NCBI GenBank assembly: GCA_963377175.1
Contig: CAUJNA010001446.1
Span: 1,998,270 to 2,062,269, forward strand
Direction: 5' to 3'
Source: Effrenium voratum
Taxonomy: Eukaryota > Sar > Dinophyceae > Suessiales > Symbiodiniaceae
DNA: 64,000 nt
A program made the translations under genes and the position numbers. The notes under the pieces are model-generated. The model saw nothing but the letters and a program-made list of their open reading frames with translations. It made no database searches and had not been told where the DNA came from. Positions 42,672 through 54,498 of the stretch are shown here, piece by piece (position 1 is the first letter of the stretch; each line of letters begins with the position of its first letter).

Positions 42672-42967
42672 GTGCTGGTGGGTGTGTCTGAAAGGGGACA
42701 CCCTTTCAAAATGGTGTGGGGTTGCTCTTTTTGGTTTCCCTTTGTCAGCCTCAAACCTTGGGCAACCTTAAGCAGGCAGACCCATTTCTGGCTGGGTGCC
42801 TGCACTTTCGGGTGCCAGGTGCTACCCCCCATCCCGTGTCCCGGCGCGGCCTCCTCGCGGTCCTCAGCCTCAGGCTCCTGGAGACCGAACGGAAAGGAGG
42901 CAACACCCTGAAGCCGAATCATGGGGTGCAGTCCTGTTTTTTTTTTTTAATATACAGCGTCATTTGA

Positions 42968-43089
42968 CCAGGTCCTTCAGATTTGACAGGTTAGAGTATG
43001 TTGGTACCCGATGTTTGTCTTTTTGCTCTATTTTAGTAGGGGAACCCTCCCAAAAAAAAGAAGGCAAAAGGGCACTACTGGGGGACCAA
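42968..43089 (+). mobile_element. B-family element
   Basis: Ends mutated to CCAGGTCCTTCAG and GGGGGACCAAG. Confidence 0.65.
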
Positions 43090-43376
43090 GTTGAGGAGCC
43101 CTCTCTTCCAAAGTTTGTTCATGGTTTGGCTTTGACAAGCGAAAGCAAACCTGCAGTTCTCTGGGCCGAGGAGAGGATTTTCGCTCTTCATCTCTGCAGG
43201 TTTAGGAATCTTGAACATTTCGTGTGGCTTCCCAAAAGTGCACAGGCAACATGAACATGTAGGCAAGCTAAAAGCACAGGAAACGACCAATACCAGCCAA
43301 AAGAAGTCATTTCTTGTTGGGTCCTGAAAAACGTCTTGGTTGACTCACGTTTCCGAGGCCGTTTCCGAGGCCGGAT
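43090..43376. other. No supported feature
   Basis: Between a B element and the 43377 start; nothing recognised. Confidence 0.4.
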
Positions 43377-43999
43377 ATGCCGGAAACGGAAACAAACCGG
43401 AAGGGCCACCCAGCTGCACCCAGCCCGCCGAACAGGGAGGTTTGGATATCCTTCAAGCGAAGCACGGCCGTTGCAGGCCACGAATTGCTTGGTTGCGATC
43501 AAAAATTGTCATCTAGGCTGAAGAAAACAGCTTCTCCACAAAGAAAAGCACAAGGAGCTTCCCGAAAGTTGAGAAGGATTGCCCGCGATTCCCGGGCGCC
43601 AAAGAAGCAACTCATCCGCAAACGAGGCCCAAGGGCGTCGGAGCCCCCGTCTCCTCCAGCACAGCCTTGGAGCTGTCCAGCGACAGCCTGCGTGAGTCAG
43701 GTTAAGTTGCTAGGGGATGACGCAGAAAATTGAGTTGGGGGCAGGCGGGGTTCATGTCCACCAACCGCCTCGCTTGTGGCGAGGCGGCCCCGCTTGCGAC
43801 ACACGCAGCGATCTGCGCGCCGGGCGCGCCGGTTGCTAGTGTATCCCCTGAGTGCCAGCGCGCAAAAGCCGCCGGCTTCTGGCTGTGGTGTTTTCCTTCC
43901 CCGTGGAAACAGGCAAGCCCTGAATCCGACAAGCTCGTTCCGGCCCCATTGGCACGCGCCGAGCACGTTGTTCATCGAAATGCCACTGACAAGCCATGA
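43377..43999 (+). CDS. Small basic protein, two exons, 192 aa, unidentified
   Basis: An ATG at 43377 opens a 108-codon exon ending at 43700 (CAG|GTTAAG). A 44-base GT-AG intron (43701-43744) follows, then an exon 43745-43999 ending in TGA; the join is phase 0. The first half is rich in Lys and Arg (RLKKTASPQRKAQGASRKL, RDSRAPKKQLIRKRG). The second half is GC-rich at third positions (TNRLACGEAAPLATHAAI, ESDKLVPAPLARAEHV). No family is recognised. Codon choice and a clean start and stop support it; the very short intron is the weak point. Confidence 0.5.
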
Positions 44000-45264
44000 G
44001 TAACTTGGCGCAATCCTACAACTTTGAGGGTCCTGGGGCTACGCAGAAAGCCGCACCACACCCGAGTGAGGCCCCAATCTTGATCAGGACTCTCAGGAAC
44101 GAAAGGTTGGTCAAAACGGCACATCCCTCATAGCCAGCATTCGCTATGATGCAACCCTCGCATGCCCATAAAACCATGGGCGCTGGCGTTCCTTGTCGTT
44201 GCCTCTTGGGGTATATTAACCCTTGTTCTGCCACAAGCAGGGCACCCTTGGCCTGGACAAAAATGGGAGAGGCCAGGGAAATCATTCCAGGCTATGGGCC
44301 GTAGGGACAGCATGAAGTGCATCCTGAAACCCTTTTCACCTTCCTCAACCCTCCAAACTACCCCTTAAACAAGGGAATACATCCCAGAACTTTATAACCA
44401 TATCCCGAATTTGGGGAGAATTCGAGGCTCAGGTTTTGGGCTATGCTTAGTCCAGGCCCCCTACAGGTTCACCCATTTCCAGCTGCGTTTCGAGGGACCA
44501 GCGAGTGAATCCTGAAATTTTTCCCAAGGTCACCCACCGGGTCCCTTTGCTGGAGTCGGAGCGCAAAAAAACACCGCAGCCTGCCCTAAGGATTCGAACG
44601 AAGGGTTTTGGAGTGAAGGGTTGCTTTCCGCTCCTCTGCTAAAAGCATAACTTTTAGTGGTTTAATGGAAAACCGAATAGTTGGCAAAAAGTTAAAGTCC
44701 TAGCATCCATATGCACCAAAGAGTAGGCAGGCTGCTTAGTAAGTTAGAAATCAGGTTTTTTTTCCCACCGAAGCCATGTCCTCGGAGATAATTGAAGGGC
44801 GACTAATTAGCCACTCCCCTGACGTAGTTGCTGGTTTTCTCAGACTAGGAGTTCACATTCCATCCAGCATTGGAGTGAGTTGCTCGTCTTTGGTAGGACG
44901 CGGGCCCCCCAAGCTGGGCTGCCCTCAGATTCCCGGGCTAAATGGAAACTACCACTAAACACTAAAAGGCTAAAAGGCTAAAAGGGGAAGGAACCGGATG
45001 GCTGGGAGCCGCCAAGTTTAACGCCTCTACCATGCCGAAGAGGGTTTGGCCTGGCAAAACTCTTTGGGGTGGATTTGACACATTTTTAGGTTGGAGTTTG
45101 CTGAGTGGACCAAAGAAGAACCCCCCCCAAACTTGTTTGATTTACCACTGCTGAAACTCAGGAAGTCTATTGGCCAGGACTCAAACAGTGTGGCAAGAAC
45201 ATGGGGTGGTTGATAATCAGCCAAGGAAGGCTACACCTCCAGGTAAGGAGCCTCTTACTAAGTG
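44000..45264. other. Repeats, no gene supported
   Basis: C-like remnant (44346-44432), K (44620-44710), J (44918-45018). A frame before CAG|GTAAGG at 45244 (QCGKNMGWLIISQGRLHLQ) may be an exon. Confidence 0.35.
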
Positions 45265-45362
45265 CCTGGACCCTCAAACTACCAACTCAAAAATGAGATT
45301 TCACCAACCATCATGTTGAGTTGCAATAACCCACTTTTAAATTGGAATTTTACAGGTCCAGG
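45265..45362 (+). mobile_element. C-family element
   Basis: CCTGGACCCTCAAACTACC to TTTACAGGTCCAGG. Confidence 0.65.
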
Positions 45363-45480
45363 TCTCTTGGTTTTCCTGGTTTGGTCAATGAACAAGTCCT
45401 GTAGTTGGAACGGCTGAAGCCCTGCGTATACTCTCACTTCCGATCAAGTGAGCTGGCCAAGAAAAGTAACCAAACTTTTA

Positions 45481-45607
45481 CTAGGTCCTCCAAATTTGAG
45501 AGGTTAGAATAAGTTGGTACCCACTTTTTTCTGGTTTGTCTATTTTAGTTGGGTTCGGACCCCTCCAAAGAAGGGGAGAGAAGGGCCCCAATTGCTGGGG
45601 GACCTAG
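45481..45607 (+). mobile_element. B-family element
   Basis: Both ends intact, interior longer. Confidence 0.7.
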
Positions 45608-45949
45608 ATATGGGAATGCATGGTCCAGAGCCAAAAGGCGAACGGCAAGTACTATAGACACCACCAATCCCCGCTCGCTCCAGGGAGAGGTTCACTCGTC
45701 CGGCTTTCTTGTCGGCAGTTACCTGGGGGGAGTCGAAACTCAAACCAACCTCAGAGACCACACCAACAAAGGCCAGCAGCCTCAAACTACCCGCAACAAG
45801 TTGAACCTGATTTCGGGCTGCAATGTAATTCAGGGTGGCATGGCCCTGTTTCTTCCGTTGGAGAAGAGCTCAACTCAGATGCCCAGTGGGCCGCAAGCAA
45901 CAAATTGGGCACCCTTTTTTGGGCTGGTGGAGTTTAAAGGAATCGGAAC

Positions 45950-46051
45950 CCTGGATCGCCAGGTGCGGTTGTTGTTTTTTTCCATGCACTTTACCCCCAA
46001 AACCGATCGCAACAGTGACTGAAAAAAGCGATCGCAACTTGGCTATCCAGG
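45950..46051 (-). mobile_element. A-family element
   Basis: Complete, both edges intact. Confidence 0.75.
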
Positions 46052-46370
46052 ACCCTTATCCAAACAAAAAAAAGGAAAAAAGGGCACTACTGGGCAACAG
46101 AGTCAAGGGTGGCTCTTGATCAAACCATGCGACGCCAAAAACTGCGAAACCCGTCTCGCGCCCTTTGGCGCGCTCGAAGCTCCGGCCTGAGGCGCGGAGG
46201 GGAAGCGCCAGGCGGACCCTCAAACTACCCCTAAAAATGGTTTTAGCAACCACCTACTCGGTTGCTTTCTGCTCCCCTGCTAAAAGTTTAACTTTTATAG
46301 TAGTTTAGTGGAAAACCCATTAGTTGGCAAAAAGTTAAAGTCCTACCAGCCAAGCAAAATGCACCAAAGA

Positions 46371-46468
46371 CCTAGATAGCCAAGTTGCGATCGTTTCTTT
46401 TTTCAGGCACTGTTGCGATCGGTTTTTGGGGTAAGGTGCATTGGAAAAAAAAACAACTGGCGATCCAG
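46371..46468 (+). mobile_element. A-family element
   Basis: Complete; ends CGATCCAG|C. Confidence 0.75.
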
Positions 46469-46639
46469 CTACACTTGCAAAAAGCGCCGACTTCGAGAAG
46501 AAAAAACGCCGACGCGAAACCAAAAAAAAAAGGATTGCAAGAAACGTCAAAGCTCCGCCGAGTTAGCGCCGAAATCCGCCCAATGTCCCATCACGCTTTC
46601 GGGGAAGGAAAACCGCGACATCAAAACGCCGACAAGTGA
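46469..46639 (+). CDS. Lys/Arg-rich exon after an A element
   Basis: Following GATCCAG the frame reads LHLQKAPTSRRKNADAKPKK and KLRRVSAEIRPMSHHAFGEG to TGA at 46637-46639. A second frame here is also open and lysine-rich, so the assignment is weak. Low complexity of the GCCGA-type words adds doubt. Confidence 0.3.
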   Translation, partial: LHLQKAPTSRRKNADAKPKKKGLQETSKLRRVSAEIRPMSHHAFGEGKPRHQNADK

Positions 46640-47074
46640 CAAAAACGCCGAAACGCAAAAGCAACAAAAACGACAAGGCGCCCTTTTGCGAAACGGCAAA
46701 AAAGTTCAGCCGATTCGAAGATTTAGGTATAGCCCCTAGCCCAGGGTCTCCGGTCAAATGCAACTCCTTGCTTACGAAGGGGTTAGGGCCATTTTAAATT
46801 GGAAGACTTTGGTTCCCTAGTTGCTTTTTGAGGTAGAAAACGGTGTAAAGCTGGTTCGATCGAATTTGAACCAATAGGTTTTCTACTCTTTGGTCCACCC
46901 CGAATCCCGAATTAAGGTACCACCCAAAAAAGAGATCTCGTGCTTTCGGTTGTGCTTTCGATTGGTATTAAAAATGGGCGTTTGAGATCTGCGGGGTCTC
47001 TATTGGGCCCGGGTTGTCCGGGCAGTTGGATATAACTTATGCACTGCACGCACACTTACACAAGTTCCGACTCA

Positions 47075-47400
47075 ACGTCTCGGCGACTGCAAGGGGTGCC
47101 TACGCGCGCGCAAACGCGTCTTCCTTGCCTACGCGGATGCCTATGCGAGCTGCGCGCCCGTCGTTTTGCTTCACACGAAATGCACTTGGCAGCTCCAAAA
47201 AAGCACTTTAACTTTTCAGTACAAGTGTAGTACTCGAGGTGCACCTGGCAGCTGCGGCTTAAATGAGAAGCGCCCGCCCAGAAAGGAACAGATTCACGAA
47301 TGGGCCTCGAGCCTACGAGCAGCCTACGAAGATGCCTACGTGGACGGAGGCAGTTCTGGCACAGCTCTATATTCCATGCCTACGCGGACGCCTGCAAATG
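47075..47400 (+). repeat. CCTACG-rich stretch
   Basis: Irregular words CCTACGCG, CCTATGCG, CCTACGAA. No convincing gene, although DAYVDGGSS-like frames are open. Confidence 0.4.
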
Positions 47401-47668
47401 GTTGCCATCATGGGGGAAACCTAAACCCTGGGGTTCAGTTGCCACCGTTCGAACAAAGGGGGGTTCATACTTCACCACCATTGCTTAGCAAAGGATAAAG
47501 AATTGCCATCCCTTGAGCCATTCTTTTCATCGGGGCATGTCATAAGGTCGATTCGCTTGGTGAGTGGCTACAAGCCTTCACAGGGATCACGGGACTACGC
47601 TCGCCCCGTTCGCCACAATGGCAAGTACCAGAGCCTTCAAAAAAAAAAAAACGTAAACAAAATGGCTA

Positions 47669-47746
47669 CCTAGATAGCCAAGTTGCGATCGCCTTTTTCA
47701 GTTACTGTTGCGATCGGTTTTGGGGGTTTTGAGTGCATGTTCAGGA
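47669..47746 (+). mobile_element. A-family element, right end lost
   Basis: Intact to GAGTGCATG, then unrelated sequence. Confidence 0.6.
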
Positions 47747-48507
47747 AGCTTCAACCCAAACCAATCAAGGCTTGCCCTGGCCTACATGAGCACCCAAACC
47801 TCTGGAGTTTCTGCTCTACTCTGTTGAAGGTTTTTGGCCCGGATTTGGATTTGGCACAAGCTGTCAGAAAAGTCGTCATCGGCCCCCTTTTTAGGTGCAA
47901 TTGAAAAGCCTCATTGTCCAAAAGGTCCGTCGAATGGGGCGGTGCAGTTACACCTTGAGACCATGACATGGTTTGATTTTGGGCTGCGAGTGGCTTGATT
48001 CTAGGGGTACCTTCCCCATTCTTTCCAGGGAGCCTTCTTTCCAGAAAACCCTCAGAAGCCTAGGGAAAACGGATCCGGTTGTTTGAAAAGAACGATGAAC
48101 TGCTGGATTGATCTTTGGTGCTGTCTGCTTCTCTCTGAATGCAGCTTGCTGCAAGCCCACAAATCCAAAGGCTGCCAAGTGGTCCGGGGTGGCACAAACC
48201 CGGGGAAGCTGAAAGCTAATTACGCGGTCTCTGCCCAGAAATCGGCTCGATCGGCGTGGTTTTTGCGCAGATTTCCAGGAGCCCAGGGTTCAAAATGGGC
48301 ATTATCACCTGGACTTCTTGCTTCTTTTTCGGGGCGCTACCAAAAAACAACCAAGGGTTCAAATCCCAATCCAAACCACCAACTAAGGCTTCGCCGATCC
48401 GCCGATCTTTTCGTCGATCCGATTTTTCTTTTTCGACGGATCCCCGCCGCTGAGCTGGACGAGCTCCTTCCGCAGCAACTTCACCTGGAGACCGCCAAGG
48501 TCCCATT

Positions 48508-48613
48508 TGTCAGTGGCTCAAAAAACCAGTACCAAAATGGAACCCTGCTAACTGCTAAGTGGAAACATGGACCAAAACCTGCGTGACCCCTCCTGTTTGA
48601 TTTTGAGCCACAC
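48508..48613 (-). mobile_element. H-family element
   Basis: Reversed copy: GTGGCTCAAAAAACCAG to TTTGAGCCACACCC. Confidence 0.6.
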
Positions 48614-48615
48614 CC

Positions 48616-48731
48616 ATTAGGTCAAAACCCAAATCGTACCCCCAGTGAACATCCCAATCTTTGCTAAAATGGACTAAAATGGGTGGAGCACCCGGCCCAA
48701 AATGCTGCCATTGGTGTTGACCCATGGCCAT
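48616..48731 (+). mobile_element. I-family element
   Basis: TAGGTCAAAACCC to GTGTTGACCCATGGCCA. Confidence 0.6.
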
Positions 48732-48995
48732 TTTGGTTTCAAGGGAAGAGGAAAGCCACAGTGCGGTGCAAGTCATTGAAAATCCCTTTTGGCACGCAAA
48801 AGACACCTTTGTGAATCGTAAAAATTGAAAATAGGGTCTTGGTCACCTCCCAAAACACAGGGGCCTTGAAGTCTTGGCAATCGAACTTTGATTCGGGTCG
48901 CTTGAAACTCCAAATTTTCTCTGCTTGCGACGGTCAGGCTCAAGGCTTTGCGGGAAAGAAGGCCAATGCCAATGCCCATCCGCCAGTTTGGACCA

Positions 48996-49201
48996 CCTGG
49001 ATCGCCAGTTGCTATTTGGCTGTGGCTCAAAATTAAACAGGAGGGGCAAACCGCAGGTTTTGGTCCATGTGTCCACTTACCAGGGTTCCATTTTGGAATT
49101 CCGGTTTTTTGAGCCACACCCATTTGTGTCATGCACTCAAAACCCCCAAAACCAATTGCAACAGTGACTGAAGAAGCGATCGCAGCTTGGCGATTTCTAG
49201 G
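48996..49201 (-). mobile_element. A-family element split by an H element
   Basis: Left end CCTGGATCGCCAGTTGC and right part from ATGCACTCAAAACCCCC are separated by the H element at 49013-49127. Confidence 0.7.
49013..49127 (+). mobile_element. H-family element nested in an A element
   Basis: TTTGGCTGTGGCTCAAAATT to TTTTTTGAGCCACACCCAT, separating the halves of A (48996-49201). Confidence 0.7.
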
Positions 49202-49741
49202 CAGGTGCTACACGAGGAAATGGAATCACTCAACGGCCATAGCAGCTGCTGTGGGGGCCTTGGAGTCGTTTGGGTCGAGAGGGGTGGGGGGGCGGGTAGG
49301 ACATGACTCTCGCCTCGGAAGATGTGCCTCGGAAGAACATGGGGTACCTCTCTGCTCGGGGCGCGCCAGGTAGTTTTTTTCGCCAAGCACACGACTTCCC
49401 CAGTCATCTCCACATGCCCGCCGTTGGTATTTCTTTTTTTGGGGGTGTTTTCTTTTCTTTTCTCCGAAAGAACCGGGGGTTCCACGAGAAATACCTCATT
49501 TCTTAGCACATGGTTGACATCATACCTGAACAAAGTGGGCATTCTGCGCACGGGTCCAAAAAGCCAAACATCCAAAACTTAAAAGGCACCCATCCCCCCC
49601 CAAAAGAAAAAAGGGCCCCCCTTAAAATGCACACCCACCCACCCACCGCCCCACCCCCAAAGAAAAAAGACAAAAAAAAAGGAAGGGGGAAAGAAAAGGC
49701 GGCCTCCCCGCTCCCCTCCCAAAAAAAAGGTGCCCCGAAAC

Positions 49742-49835
49742 CCAAGGCTTCATCTGCAGACCCCCGCGCGCCTCTTCCATGAGGCTCTCCACCGTTCCGC
49801 TGAAGGCCTTGCGGATCAGTCTTTGGGCTTCGGAG
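49742..49835 (-). CDS. Helical exon near a degenerate A element
   Basis: After TTTTTTCCGAAG the frame reads SSEAQRLIRKAFSGTVESLM EEARGGLQMKPW and ends at TTGG|GTTTCGG. Amphipathic helix composition and good codon bias. The degenerate A element 49862-49958 lies just upstream. Unidentified. Confidence 0.5.
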
Positions 49836-49861
49836 CTTCGGAAAAAACCCGACGAGCGCCG

Positions 49862-49958
49862 GTGATCGCTTTTTCTTATGCACTTTACCACACTTACCAT
49901 CCAAAAACCGATCGCAACCGTGACTGCAAAAAACGATCGCCACTCGGCGATCTTTGGG
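49862..49958 (-). mobile_element. A-family element, degenerate
   Basis: Interior clear (TTATGCACTTTACC, GATCGCAACCGTGACTG); both ends mutated. Confidence 0.55.
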
Positions 49959-49959
49959 C

Positions 49960-51208
49960 AACTACAAAAAGCAAAAGACATGCGAACGTTCTCAGGGAAT
50001 GAGGGAATACGTTTCTAGGGAGTCCCCTTTCGGTTCATGCCCAACACCCTCGGTCATCCCCCACCTGTCGCACCTTTGGATTGCCATAACTTAACTCCAT
50101 TCTGAAGTTGGAAATTCGAGAGTCAAGGTCTCCAAGGGCGTGTAAGCAATTCCTCCCAATACCTCCCACCTTCTTTCAGGGTATCTGAACCTTTTACTTG
50201 GTAAAGGGATTGGTATTTGATTTGGAACACCCAGTGTTTCGCAGATGCCCAGTGGCTATTGGCAAAAAGGGCACCCGTGTTGTTTTGGTTGAGTTTAAAG
50301 GGGAACCCTTGTCCAAAAAACAGCAGGGCTTTTCCCCGCAGACCAACTGAAACCGCCGGGGGTTGGCTTTCTGCTCGGGTCATGACCCCGGATCCCCCAA
50401 TTCAGATCTCAGGGGCCGCTCATCGTCAACGCCGCTTTGCTTTTCCGACCCCGCGTGGCGGGAAATTCCACCTCTAAGACGGTGCGACCAAAAAACGGAA
50501 TGGGGTTCTGTCTTGCTGAGCGGAGCTCAGGGAATGCCGAAGCCTTCTTTTTCATGTTTTATTAATATCCTTGTGGGGGGGATTTTAAGACACATGCACC
50601 CTTTTAGGTTCCCTTCAAGCCTGGGGGGTGGGGGTTTGGCCAGCCAAGGTCATCATTTTTGCCGGGCTCTGGCGTTGTGGGCATAACGTCGAGTCGGCCT
50701 CCCTCCCTCCCCGCAAACAAAAAATGTCGGAGCAAACCATGTGGGCCTTTTTTCTTGAGGAACCACCAAAAGGGTTTGTCTCAAAGGGGAATCTCCCCAA
50801 AAGGGTGGTGTGAGTTTGGTGTCCCTTTGAAACAAGAAAAGACACTATAAATGGATGGCGGGTTGCCGATAGAAAAACCCACCAGCAAACAAGGGTAGTC
50901 TCTAAAAAAATCGCACGACCATTGTGGCTATGAATTTCAACGGAAACCCCTTCAAAAGTAGTTGGTGGCATCTACATTCCAGAAAATCACCATGTCCCTT
51001 TGTCCTTTGAGGGCCTAAAAGGATACATCCGAAAACCGCAGCTGCTTGATTTAGATCTGAATCAGCTGGTATTCCGGTTTGACTCATCTAAATGTATCAC
51101 ATCCATGTGACAAGACATGTACCTCCAGGGTTTCCATGATGGTTTTCGGGACCTGCCTCGACTAACTCCACGGGCCCAAGCGATCAACGTCACCTCCATT
51201 CCCTGGAC
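49960..51208. other. No gene supported
   Basis: Contains a U-type repeat (50240-50310, GATGCCCAGTGG and TTGAGTTTAAAGGGG; also near 36134 and 45880). Otherwise nothing recognised. Confidence 0.4.
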
Positions 51209-51297
51209 CCTGGACCCTCGAAATACCGACTTAAAAATGGGCTAAAGCCTCAAGATGGCTGGCGCGATCCCTTTTGGGTAGTTTGAGGGTTCGGGTC
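51209..51297 (+). mobile_element. C-family element
   Basis: CCTGGACCCTCGAAATACC to GGTAGTTTGAGGGTTCGGG. Confidence 0.65.
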
Positions 51298-51689
51298 CAA
51301 CTTTATTGGACACCGCAACCAGTGTTTGGGGGCTCAAAACCTGGCCCAGCGGCCCAAAATACCTCGAATTGGGGCGTCTGGGCACGGAAAGAGCCAAGGA
51401 GATAACACACGTCCCCTTTGCTTCCATTTTCGTGCAAGCACGAATCATCGAGTGTACCCTCCCAAACATGGGGTCCCCTTAGAAGGAACATGCTCGTCCA
51501 GCTTCATGTTGGCTTTTGGGAGGGTGACTTCTGCCGTTTCGGAGGGAAAAGCACAACTTGCCAAAATGCGAAAGATTCGACATACTTGGATTTCGCGGCC
51601 ATCCACAGTACATGGGTGAAATCGCTGATGAAAATCCTGAAGGGTAAACAATGGTGGTGAGATATATATGAACCCAGCCATTCTTTAAC

Positions 51690-51935
51690 CAGACGGACAG
51701 ACAGACAGACAGACAGAGACAGACACAGACAGACACAGACAGACACAGACAGACACAGACAGACACAGACAGACACAGACAGACACCGACAGACACAGAC
51801 AGACACAGACAGACACAGACAGACACAGACAGACACAGACAGACAGAGACAGACAGAGACAGACAGAGACAGACAGAGACAGACAGAGACAGACAGAGAC
51901 AGACAGAGACAGAGAGACAGAGAGTGAGAGGGAGA

Positions 51936-51967
<32 letters not shown>

Positions 51968-52031
51968 CAGAGACAGAGAGAGAGAGAGTATAGAGAGTAT
52001 AGAGAGTATAGAGAGTATAGAGAGTAGATAA
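51690..52031 (+). repeat. CAGA/GACA microsatellite
   Basis: ACAGACAGAC decamers, then GA repeats, then TATAGAGAG units; ends just before the exon at 52047. Confidence 0.9.
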
Positions 52032-52046
52032 AGAGAGCTTTTCCAG

Positions 52047-52206
52047 TGTGGGCGAAACCGCTCGCTTTCATGTGCGGTGCGCTCCGTGGATTTCGCCAGA
52101 CCCATCCGCCGCCTCGTTCCTCACCACGGAGCAGCGGATGTGCTTCGCCCGGGCCGCGAACTTCAGCCTCGGGCCCGAGGGCGCTGAGTCTCTGAACCAA
52201 TACCAG
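52047..52206 (+). CDS. Unidentified exon with a GA donor
   Basis: After TTTTCCAG the frame reads [40 protein letters not shown] and [13 protein letters not shown], with strong G/C at third positions. It ends at CAG|GACCCTCC, a GA-type donor. It directly follows the long CAGA repeat. Function unknown. Confidence 0.55.
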
Positions 52207-52372
52207 GACCCTCCAAAGCAGGGCTGCGGGAAATGGAATCCACCGCGATACAGCAAGGGCTTCCCAAAGACCAACCCAGGAAAAAAGGGGCAGACTCCAA
52301 CTTGTACCACAGGAAGTGGGGATACAGCCCGAGCGATCCGTCACAGCCCTGCTCCCAAGTACCCGTAAAAAG

Positions 52373-52452
52373 CTCCAGCCACTGTCGCGCTCGGTTTCTG
52401 GGGCTTCGAGTGCATGAGAAAAAGGCGATCGCAACTGGAGCGATCCGGGTGG
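52373..52452 (+). mobile_element. A-family element, left end lost
   Basis: Starts at CCAGCCACTGTCGCGC; the right end has an extra G (GGAGCGATCCGGG). Confidence 0.55.
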
Positions 52453-52529
52453 AATTCGGCCCAGAACCATAGGTTTGGGTTGCCTTGACCCATGTCTTGA
52501 TTGGAGTTGCTGATGGTTTTGGGGTCCAG

Positions 52530-52629
52530 GTACCTGAACCCTCAAGAAACTCCAACTCAAAAATGGGCAAAACAACCTCGAATTATGAGGTGAGTTTCAT
52601 TTTTTGATGGGTAGTTTGAGGGTCCTGGT
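52530..52629 (+). mobile_element. C-family element
   Basis: CCTGAACCCTCAAG to GGTAGTTTGAGGGTCCTGG. Confidence 0.6.
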
Positions 52630-52944
52630 ATCCCTAACCCCCGAATACCCACGTTTTGTTCAGGGGTTGGATGTCAACCCTTTACTACAAAACGGAGTTG
52701 CATTTGCCTTGGACAACCGATCTCTTTTCCCAACAGAGCTTTGTCTTGAGGTGCCTTCCAATTCAGGTCACTCCAACCCTTTCTGACGCTCAGGGTTGGA
52801 TTGCTGGGTCTTCACGTCGACCACCCAAGGTTTCCCCCGAAACGGTTCCGGTTGTCCTTTTGCTTTCCTTTTACACGACAAAATTAGGGCACCAACCCGA
52901 AGAAGAAAAAAAGACCGAGCCAACCCCCCTTTCCGGTCCAGAAA

Positions 52945-53110
52945 GCACGGACCACCTGCGGGTCGAAAAAAATCGGTCGAGGGGCGTAGACACCGTCTCG
53001 GCGCAGCAGATCTGGGCTGGGCTCACGTTGGCTACCACCACCTCAATCGGATCGATTGATCAGCTGGCGCGAGTGGGATCGTGCGCATGTCGGGTCGACG
53101 GTCGACTGGC
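52945..53110 (+). CDS. Possible exon
   Basis: The frame RVEKNRSRGVDTVSAQQIWA GLTLATTTSIGSIDQLARVG then SCACRVDGRLAGCLG ends near GCCTAG|GTTCC. The opposite strand is also open, so orientation is uncertain. Confidence 0.25.
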
Positions 53111-53841
53111 GGGATGCCTAGGTTCCTGCCGCCTTTTGCAAACAACTCGGAAACCCTGCAAACTGATGGGAAGTTGCCGTGATTTCCACAAAATGGTGGT
53201 TTTCATGTTGGTTCCCCTTTGAACCCTTGAAACCCAACCAGAAAGGATACCCTTTGGGTCGTGCCCGCTAGAACTAACAGTGACCACAAACAGGAGCACA
53301 CAAACACCACCAGAAAACATAAAAACCGCAAAGCAAACTTGAGGTTTTTGAGTATTGGGTGCCCGCCCACCCTACAACCTAAATTGCTCCCTTGGCGTTT
53401 TGGGGTATTCCCGGAAAACTTTGGGTGAACTGATTCAACAAGTATAGTGGGTGCCGAAAACATTGGCCACCTACAATGAGAAAGGTAAAATTGCCAAAAC
53501 ACATGACGAACAGTCTGGTCAAGAACTTTGCCATCCATGGAGCACAAGTCGCCAAAACTGCTGCCTTTTGCAAGCATGAACGTGCTACCTATGTTACATA
53601 TCAAATAGGTAAACTAGAACCAGAAATCATCGAGGTTGCACGATATACGCAGGCACACACACACACACACGAACACTGCATCCTGCATCATGAGAAGCAT
53701 GAGTAGCACAGTAATACTAGAAGCGCAATCATAATCGTAACAACAATTTAGTAACACACCATTTAATACTACCAGTCCAAGAAAAATGTGTGAAGTTCAC
53801 GATGATACAACTGTCAGCAAGCCAACCCAATGTAAACTACT

Positions 53842-53972
53842 GTGGATGGACGGAATCCGTTCGCACCACTTTGAAACAATGGCTGAAATGATGTCTTGGT
53901 ATTTACGTTGGGGAATCGAATCATCCCAAGCTTTGTTGGGTGGTGCGAAATGGATTTTGCAACCATCCACAG
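53842..53972 (+). mobile_element. R-family element
   Basis: GTGGATGGACGGAATCCG...AACCATCCACAG; TAC flanks both sides. Another right end occurs at 51590-51609. Confidence 0.75.
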
Positions 53973-54498
53973 TACGAAGCTTAGTCTAAAGTCATATACC
54001 CTTGCCTCCACTTTTGTGGGTAACTTCTTCCGGTCGAGGGTTGTCGTGCTTTTGCTTTACGCAAGAAGCCCTCCGAAAGCCGAGAGAGGAGCTTCTTAAG
54101 CTCCAATTTTCAGCTTCGTGGTCAAACCAAACCGGGTGATTCCATCTACCCATACAGGTAACCGAGGGCTTGCCACACTTGAACAACCACCAGGAGCACG
54201 GAAAAAGGGTTCACGAATTCAACCTCCAGGGGTTCAAATGCAAATCCAAAAACCACCGGGCTCCAAACCACCTTTTCAGGGCCACCCTTGTTGGGGTTGG
54301 CTCTAGGAGGCCCAAAACTGAGTCTGGGATCACGTGGGCGCCCGGGCGGTTTTGGAGTTGCCCCCCAAGGAGTCTCTCAGCAGAAAGGTCCTTGGCATCA
54401 GCTCGAAGAACTGGGGCGGGGGGGGGGGGGGGCGGAGTGGGGGGAATCGCCGGAGTGTCCCCAGAAAAAAAAAAAAAAAAAAACACTCACCTCCTGAG

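Larger units (their letters stand above)
47747..48995. other. Repeats, no gene supported
   Basis: L repeat (47998-48100), H and I elements. CDS-like frames are short and unsupported. Confidence 0.4.

Noticed and set aside
48715..48742. Relic of the dinoflagellate spliced-leader sequence (CCATGGCCATTTTGG and TTTCAAG)
   Set aside because: The left half is explained by the end of the I element (GACCCATGGCCA) and there are several mismatches; no retrogene follows it.
51479..52575. Long minus-strand Ser/Leu/Cys-rich frames
   Set aside because: Produced by the CAGA/GACA repeat; the plus-strand exon 52047-52206 has better codon use.
54410..54490. Poly-G followed by poly-A as a retroposition tail
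   Set aside because: No target duplication or upstream coding homology visible; simple sequence is the safer reading.
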